A stretch of DNA of 8,069 nt from Candidatus Bathyarchaeota archaeon (lineage in GTDB: Archaea; Thermoproteota; Bathyarchaeia; TCS64), in the NCBI GenBank assembly GCA_014730055.1, contig WJIV01000013.1, positions 1 through 8,069 on the forward strand. Reading direction: 5' to 3'. Positions 1 to 4,107 of this stretch are shown here, piece after piece; position 1 is the first letter of the stretch; the number at the start of each line of letters is the position of its first letter. Made by a program: the position numbers and the translations under genes. The notes beneath the pieces were generated by a model that did no database searches, had not been told where the DNA came from, and saw only the letters and a program-made list of their open reading frames with translations.

Positions 1-49
1 CATCAAAAATAAAGTGAACCAAATTTTTCTCCAGACAGTTGCATATTTG

Positions 50-57
50 CTTATATA
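50..57 (+). promoter_or_regulatory. TATA box of the rli1-ogt unit
   Basis: The octamer CTTATATA matches the archaeal TATA consensus (YTTATATA). Archaeal initiation usually falls about 25-27 bp downstream of the box centre, which predicts a start site near 79-81. The leader would then be only about a dozen bases and hold little except the ribosome binding site at 83-87. No convincing purine-rich BRE is visible upstream. The start-site position is inferred from consensus spacing. Confidence 0.6.
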
Positions 58-82
58 ATACGGCTTAGGTTAATTGGCGACA

Positions 83-87
83 GGTGA
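83..87 (+). promoter_or_regulatory. Shine-Dalgarno site that fixes the rli1 start
   Basis: GGTGA is complementary to the archaeal 16S rRNA 3' end and lies 4 bases before the TTG at 92. An in-frame TTG at 74 has no such site and would probably lie upstream of the predicted transcription start. The site therefore selects the start at 92, which gives the N-terminus MRVAVVDKERC expected for Rli1. Confidence 0.7.
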
Positions 88-91
88 GAGC

Positions 92-1870
92 TTGAGGGTA
101 GCTGTAGTTGACAAGGAACGATGCAAGATCGAAAAGTGCACTCAGGAGTGCGTCAGATTCTGCCCCATGGTCAGGACAAGAAAAGAGGCCATCAAGATCG
201 GGGAAGACGGAAAAGCATACGTGTCCGAGTTCATCTGTAGCGGCTGCGGTATATGCATCAAAAAATGCCCATTCGACGCCCTCAGCATAGTAAATTTACC
301 GGATGAACTTGAGTCAGAGCACACTCACCGCTTCGGCCCAAATGCCTTCACATTATATAGACTCCCCACACCGAGGGAAGGATCCGTTGTAGGTCTATTA
401 GGGAGGAACGGGATAGGAAAATCGACCCTGTTGAAGATCCTAGCGGGAGAGATGATGCCAAACCTCGGAAAGTTCGCCAACCCTCCATCAAAAGAGGAAA
501 TTCTAGAAAAGTTTGAGGGAAAGCCCCTTTACGACTACCTCTCAGAAGTCTACAAAGGAAACGTAAAGGCTGTGCACAAGCCACAGTATGTTGATAAGAT
601 TCCGAAGGTAGTGAGTGGAACAGTTGGAGAGGTATTAAAGAAGCTCGACGAGAGGGATATGCTTGATGAGATCGTGGATGATCTGGAGATTGGTCATCTA
701 CTTGACAGGGACCTGAATATCCTGAGTGGAGGAGAGCTTCAGAGGGTGGCCATCGCCACAGCCATAATCAGGGATGCAAAAATATACCTATTTGACGAGC
801 CCAGTAGCTTCCTAGATATATATCAGAGGACTAGAGCAGCTAGAATTATCCGGGGATTAGCCGACGATGAGAAGATGATTGTAGCTGCTGAGCACGACCT
901 CGCAGTGCTCGACTACATGAGCGACGATATATTCATTCTCTATGGAGAACCCGATGTATATGGTATAGTTAGCAACGTCCACACAGTCAGGGAGGGAATA
1001 AACATCTACATAAACGGCTACCTCCCTTCTGAGAACGTTAGGTTCAGGAGTAGCCCGATAGTCTTCCATGAGAAGCCACCGGTTGAGGCACAGGAGAGGA
1101 AATACAACCTTCTCGAGTGGAGCAAGATGGTGAAAGACTTCGGAGAATTCAAGTTGGAGGTCGAGGCTAGCGGCATAAGCATGGGTGAGGTAATCGGAAT
1201 CCTGGGAATGAACGGGATAGGAAAGACCACCTTCATCAAGATGCTGGCAGGAGTAGAGGAGCCCACCGAGGGAGGCGTTAGCAGACCAGACATACATGTT
1301 AGCTACAAGCCCCAGTATATCAGTGGAGAGATAAAGGGAAACGTTGAGACGCTTCTCAGAAAAGTGGCCGGTACAAAATACGCCGAGAACTGGTACAAGG
1401 CAGAGGTAATAGAGCCCCTACACGTCAAGATGCTCCTAGACAGGGACGTAGATGTCCTGAGCGGTGGAGAGTTGCAGAGGGTCGCAATTGCAGAGTGCCT
1501 GAGCAGGGATGCAGATATATATCTGCTTGACGAGCCTAGCGCCTACCTGGACGTTGAGGAAAGGCTCGCCGTTGCAAAAGCGATCAGAAGAATAACCAAG
1601 ATGAGAGCAGTCACAGCCTTCGTTGTAGAGCACGACATAGTTACCCAGGACTTCATCGCCGACCGAATAATGGTATTCGACGGAGAACCAGGAATATACG
1701 GATACGCTGGTGAACCCATATCCCTAGAAGAGGGAATGAATACATTTCTAGAGCAAATGGAAGTCACCTTCAGAAGAGATCCAGATACACAGCGCCCCAG
1801 AGTCAACAAACCAGCCAGTAGGCTTGATAGGGAGCAAAAAGAATCGGGAAGATACTACTACAGCGCTTAA
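92..1870 (+). CDS. rli1: Ribosome recycling ATPase Rli1/ABCE1
   Basis: Cytosolic iron-sulfur twin-ATPase that splits post-termination ribosomes into subunits with aRF1/Pelota and acts at the 30S during re-initiation. The 592-residue length is normal. The N-terminus carries two 4Fe-4S sites: C11, C16, C20, C24 followed by P25, and C49, C52, C55, C59 followed by P60. NBD1 has a Y-loop-like segment at about 79-94, Walker A GRNGIGKST (104-112), signature LSGGELQR (211-218), Walker B ending D235-E236 and switch histidine H268. NBD2 has Walker A GMNGIGKTT (372-380), signature LSGGELQR (456-463), Walker B D480-E481 and H514. The conserved C-terminal tail (RRDPDTQRPRVNKP, then a terminal YYYSA) is intact. 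TTG start at 92, chosen by its Shine-Dalgarno site and by the family N-terminus; an in-frame TTG at 74 is less likely. It is the first gene behind a strong TATA box and is followed one base later by ogt. No key residue is missing, so I am very sure of the identity. Confidence 0.98.
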   Translation: MRVAVVDKERCKIEKCTQECVRFCPMVRTRKEAIKIGEDGKAYVSEFICSGCGICIKKCPFDALSIVNLPDELESEHTHRFGPNAFTLYRLPTPREGSVVGLLGRNGIGKSTLLKILAGEMMPNLGKFANPPSKEEILEKFEGKPLYDYLSEVYKGNVKAVHKPQYVDKIPKVVSGTVGEVLKKLDERDMLDEIVDDLEIGHLLDRDLNILSGGELQRVAIATAIIRDAKIYLFDEPSSFLDIYQRTRAARIIRGLADDEKMIVAAEHDLAVLDYMSDDIFILYGEPDVYGIVSNVHTVREGINIYINGYLPSENVRFRSSPIVFHEKPPVEAQERKYNLLEWSKMVKDFGEFKLEVEASGISMGEVIGILGMNGIGKTTFIKMLAGVEEPTEGGVSRPDIHVSYKPQYISGEIKGNVETLLRKVAGTKYAENWYKAEVIEPLHVKMLLDRDVDVLSGGELQRVAIAECLSRDADIYLLDEPSAYLDVEERLAVAKAIRRITKMRAVTAFVVEHDIVTQDFIADRIMVFDGEPGIYGYAGEPISLEEGMNTFLEQMEVTFRRDPDTQRPRVNKPASRLDREQKESGRYYYSA

Positions 1871-1871
1871 G

Positions 1872-2393
1872 ATGACTCAACTTTTTCATACTAAGGTTTC
1901 AACAGATTTTGGCCAACTTATTATTAATTGGAAAAACCCTGGCCTAATTGAAGAGATCTATCTTCCAGGGAAGAAATTTGAGGAGAAGTCATCACGGAAG
2001 GAACCAGATCTCGCTATTCGAAGGCTTTCAAATCAACTTGTAAACTTTTTAGAAGGTAAAGACGTCAAATTTCAGTTGGAGATTTTAAATTGGAATAGGT
2101 GTACCTCTTTTCAGATAAGAGTTCTTGAGGCCGAATATAACATTCCTAGAGGTTATGTCTCAACTTATAGTAGAATAGCCTCCCACATTGGAGTCAGAAG
2201 AGGAGCTAGAGCAGTTGGCAATGCATTAGCAACTAATCCTTTCCCACTAGTTATCCCTTGTCACCGCGCTGTAAGATCTGATGGAAGCTTGGGAGGATAT
2301 CAGGGAGGGACTGATATGAAGAAAAAGCTTTTGGAAATGGAAGGTTTAGAATTTAATGATTCGAAAGTACAAATGAGCAAAGTGTTCTATTAG
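1872..2393 (+). CDS. ogt: O6-alkylguanine-DNA alkyltransferase (Ogt/MGMT)
   Basis: Suicide repair protein that moves an alkyl group from O6 of guanine to its own cysteine. 173 residues from the ATG at 1872, a usual length for the single-subunit form. Residues about 85-160 form the DNA-binding and active-site domain. The spacing of human AGT residues is reproduced exactly: Y99 (Y114), R113 (R128, base-flipping arginine), N122 (N137), nucleophile C130 in PCHRA (C145), H131 (H146) and E157 (E172). The N-terminal half is poorly conserved, as is usual, and I see no Ada-type zinc domain. A longer frame from a TTG at 1824 overlaps rli1 and adds nothing that looks like the family. The ATG lies one base after the rli1 stop with no visible Shine-Dalgarno site, suggesting translation coupled to rli1. 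Much of its N-terminal half is more AT-rich than rli1. Confidence 0.93.
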   Translation: MTQLFHTKVSTDFGQLIINWKNPGLIEEIYLPGKKFEEKSSRKEPDLAIRRLSNQLVNFLEGKDVKFQLEILNWNRCTSFQIRVLEAEYNIPRGYVSTYSRIASHIGVRRGARAVGNALATNPFPLVIPCHRAVRSDGSLGGYQGGTDMKKKLLEMEGLEFNDSKVQMSKVFY

Positions 2394-2404
2394 GTTCTAC
2401 TAGC

Positions 2405-2431
2405 AAAAAAACCTGAAATTAGTTATTTAGG
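2405..2431 (-). terminator. Probable terminator of the VIT-family gene
   Basis: Read on the - strand, a weak stem (2426-2431 pairing with 2412-2417, one A-C mismatch, 8-base loop) is followed directly by seven T residues (A7 at 2405-2411 on the + strand). It begins about 20 bp past the stop of the - strand gene. T-runs are the main archaeal termination signal, so the T7 matters more than the stem. The converging ogt unit has only a T4 (near 2444) on its own strand. Confidence 0.45.
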
Positions 2432-2450
2432 GATAAGAAAGATCTTTTGG

Positions 2451-3101
2451 CTAATGCCCTTCAGCACCTAGTAAAAGTGCTATCAACGCTACAGCAATGC
2501 CAGAAACTACCATCTTCACACCAGAGACCCATATGTTTTCTCCACTGACTTTCCCAAGATATATCCCGAGGATAAAGAGTGTAAACAAGCTGGCTCCCAT
2601 AGAAATGATATACGCTGTCCTGTAGTAGAGTAGGGTGGGAACCAAGGCAAAGGGTATGACAGATGGAATGGAGGCTAGGAAAGGTGCTGATCCGTCAACA
2701 AATGCCGCGAAGATTGTAACAAACTTGCTTGCTCTTCCGTATATAGTATCCTGTAGGTCGATGAGCATGGCGTCCTCCAACTCATTTAAGCTGTGAGTTC
2801 TCTCGGCACTCTCGGTCATGTAGGTTCCGCTGAACCCCGAGACCATCATAGCTATCCCACTGGTTATTATAACTCCAATTATGCTCCTTGGGTCGGATAT
2901 GTTGGAAATATATGCCCCAATTACCACGCCTAGGCTGGTCATTGCACCATCGAATGCGTTCATAGCGAAGTATCTACGAATTATCTTATGGGCACCTGTG
3001 ACCCTGATATATCTACTAAAATTGCCTAAGCTTCGGGTGATACTTTGCTGAAAATGGTTCACTTCTTCATTTTGATCATCATCAGATGAACTCTCTGCCA
3101 A
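2451..3101 (-). CDS. VIT1/CCC1-family metal transporter
   Basis: 216-residue membrane protein of the VIT1/CCC1 family, whose members move Fe2+ or Mn2+ out of the cytosol by proton antiport. After a hydrophilic, acid-rich N-terminal tail (about 1-40, including a DDD run) come five predicted membrane segments near 46-67, 72-95, 125-150, 162-182 and 192-212. TM1 contains the family AFDGAMTSLG segment with D51, and TM2 has M85/M86 in GIAMMVSG. The loop after TM2 carries a glutamate cluster (E98, E100, E107, E109) where family members bind metal. There is no fused rubrerythrin domain. Start is TTG at 3101 with a purine-rich site upstream; the next in-frame Met (47) would remove part of TM1. It converges on ogt and diverges from tag. 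The metal cannot be read from the sequence. Family membership is fairly secure; a membrane-protein role other than iron/manganese export is possible. Confidence 0.8.
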   Translation of the reverse strand: MAESSSDDDQNEEVNHFQQSITRSLGNFSRYIRVTGAHKIIRRYFAMNAFDGAMTSLGVVIGAYISNISDPRSIIGVIITSGIAMMVSGFSGTYMTESAERTHSLNELEDAMLIDLQDTIYGRASKFVTIFAAFVDGSAPFLASIPSVIPFALVPTLLYYRTAYIISMGASLFTLFILGIYLGKVSGENIWVSGVKMVVSGIAVALIALLLGAEGH

Positions 3102-3110
3102 CTAGCTTGC

Positions 3111-3117
3111 TCTCCTC
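3111..3117 (-). promoter_or_regulatory. Ribosome binding site supporting the VIT TTG start
   Basis: On the - strand this reads GAGGAGA, ending 9 bases before the TTG at 3101. It supports that start, for which no ATG alternative exists upstream of the first membrane segment. Confidence 0.5.
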
Positions 3118-3120
3118 ACT

Positions 3121-3136
3121 GTGGTAATCAAACCAC
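3121..3136 (-). promoter_or_regulatory. Inverted repeat / leader hairpin before the VIT gene
   Basis: GTGGT (3121-3125) and ACCAC (3132-3136) form a perfect 5-bp inverted repeat with a 6-base loop. It lies 3 bases upstream of the ribosome binding site of the - strand gene. It could be a small mRNA hairpin controlling access to the start, or half-sites for a regulator. A repeat of this size can also arise by chance. Confidence 0.3.
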
Positions 3137-3199
3137 TAAAACCAACATCAGACTTCCTCATCTAGGTCTGAACACTCAGCCTTTTTAGGCGCACCAATA

Positions 3200-3208
3200 A
3201 TATTAAAG
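3200..3208 (-). promoter_or_regulatory. Possible TATA element for the VIT gene
   Basis: On the - strand the stretch reads CTTTAATAT, an acceptable archaeal TATA-like sequence. Consensus spacing would put initiation near 3178 and leave a leader of about 75 bases containing the hairpin at 3121-3136. Other AT-rich stretches nearby could serve instead. Confidence 0.25.
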
Positions 3209-3286
3209 TTATGTACCTTTATTGCTACTATCACAATTAAAATAGGTAAAACTAGCTATAACCATCACCGTAAAAGACAGGGCAGC

Positions 3287-3295
3287 GTTAAATAT
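3287..3295 (+). promoter_or_regulatory. Possible TATA element for tag
   Basis: GTTAAATAT lies about 50 bp before the ATG of tag. Initiation would be expected near 3316-3318, leaving a leader of about 25 bases. No Shine-Dalgarno sequence is visible before the ATG. Confidence 0.35.
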
Positions 3296-3298
3296 TCA

Positions 3299-3309
3299 AC
3301 TCATTGAGT
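3299..3309. promoter_or_regulatory. 11-bp palindrome in the tag promoter
   Basis: ACTCATTGAGT is a perfect 5-bp inverted repeat around one central base. It sits between the proposed TATA element and the expected transcription start of tag, where a repressor operator would be effective. A single short palindrome is weak evidence. Confidence 0.22.
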
Positions 3310-3341
3310 ATTCTTTTAGCTCAGTTTATGATCTACAACTT

Positions 3342-3932
3342 ATGAATAAATCAGAAGAAAAAGTAAGATGCTGGGGAGATAAAGACCCACTGATGCGTGA
3401 ATATCATGATAATGAGTGGGGTGTACCAGTTCATGATGACAGGACACATTTTGAGTTCATTCTACTGGAGGGCGTTCAAGCGGGTTTAAGTTGGTCAACC
3501 GTACTCAAGAGAAGAGAAAACTACAGAGAAGCCTTCGATAATTTCGACTACGAAAAGGTAGCGAAATATGATCCAAGCGATATTGAAGAATTACTGAAAA
3601 ATCCGGGTTTGATAAGGAACAGGAGAAAGATAGAGTCCCATATAAATAACGCCAGAGCATTCTTGGATGTCCGTGATGTATATGCTAGCTTCGATGAATA
3701 CATCTGGGGTTTCGTTAATCATAAGCCTGAGATGAACAGTTTCACGAGTTTTAAAGAAATGCCCACATCGACGGAGATAAGTGAAATTATGGCTAAGGAC
3801 CTGAAGAAAAAGGGGTTCAGCTTCGTTGGACCAACTATCTGCTACGCCTATATGCAGACCGTTGGGATGGTCAATGACCACCTTACTCATTGTTTCAGGT
3901 GGAAGGAGATAAAAGAAAAATATGGAAGTTAG
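3342..3932 (+). CDS. tag: DNA-3-methyladenine glycosylase I (Tag)
   Basis: Base-excision repair enzyme that removes 3-methyladenine from alkylated DNA. 196 residues, close to the 187 of E. coli Tag, and alignable end to end by eye. The zinc ligands of E. coli Tag (C4, H17, H175, C179) correspond to C10, H22, H180 and C184. The base-pocket residues Y16, E38 and W46 correspond to Y21, E43 and W51, within YHDNEWG and LEGVQAGLSW. The family segment KKKGFSFVGPTICYAYMQ is present near the C-terminus. ATG start, no Shine-Dalgarno site, own promoter, and divergent from the VIT gene. This bacterial-type Tag is less usual in archaea than AlkA/OGG-type glycosylases, so acquisition from bacteria is possible; the sequence alone does not prove it. 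Functionally it complements the nearby ogt. Confidence 0.96.
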   Translation: MNKSEEKVRCWGDKDPLMREYHDNEWGVPVHDDRTHFEFILLEGVQAGLSWSTVLKRRENYREAFDNFDYEKVAKYDPSDIEELLKNPGLIRNRRKIESHINNARAFLDVRDVYASFDEYIWGFVNHKPEMNSFTSFKEMPTSTEISEIMAKDLKKKGFSFVGPTICYAYMQTVGMVNDHLTHCFRWKEIKEKYGS

Positions 3933-3999
3933 TGGAATAAGATTACCAAACTATACGTTTTAACTATAAAATAATCAAACTATGCCAAATTTATTCAAG

Positions 4000-4008
4000 T
4001 ATAAATAA
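4000..4008 (+). promoter_or_regulatory. Possible TATA element for the P-type ATPase gene
   Basis: TATAAATAA is a good archaeal TATA-like sequence. Initiation would fall near 4029-4031, giving a leader of about 80 bases. Another candidate (CTATAAAAT at 3964-3972) lies upstream in the same AT-rich gap. Confidence 0.35.
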
Positions 4009-4094
4009 GATGAATAATTTTCTTTCCTGATTAATTTGAATACCCAAGATAACTGCCTGTTTTACACCACGAAAAAAAGGGATAAGAATTAACT

Positions 4095-4099
4095 GAGGA
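4095..4099 (+). promoter_or_regulatory. Ribosome binding site supporting the ATPase TTG start
   Basis: GAGGA ends 8 bases before the TTG at 4108. It supports that start, because the first in-frame ATG lies well past the first two membrane segments. Confidence 0.5.
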
Positions 4100-4107
4100 A
4101 CCTAAAT

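Larger units (their letters stand above)
3933..4107. other. AT-rich gap between tag and the P-type ATPase gene
   Basis: This 175-bp spacer holds no credible ORF. It contains two copies of CAAACTAT (3947-3954 and 3976-3983), a TATA-like sequence at 4000-4008, and a T-rich stretch on the + strand (about 4017-4025) that could end tag transcription. Confidence 0.4.

Noticed and set aside
74..91. TTG at 74 as the rli1 start
   Set aside because: It would lie at or before the predicted transcription start, has no Shine-Dalgarno site, and adds residues not expected for Rli1.
857..1297. Antisense open frame of 146 codons within rli1
   Set aside because: It lies wholly opposite NBD1/NBD2 of a strongly conserved gene, its composition follows the complementary codons, and it shows no recognisable domain or start signal.
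1824..1871. Upstream TTG extension of ogt overlapping rli1
   Set aside because: It adds 16 residues unlike Ogt N-termini, while the ATG at 1872 gives a normal length and a one-base gap to rli1.
3179..3190. GCCT-TTTT-AGGC inverted repeat between the VIT and tag genes
   Set aside because: The stem is only 4 bp. I cannot separate it from chance or assign it as a terminator for either divergent gene.
3591..3890. Antisense open frame of 99 codons within tag
   Set aside because: It is fully covered by conserved Tag coding sequence, and no promoter or ribosome binding site is visible.
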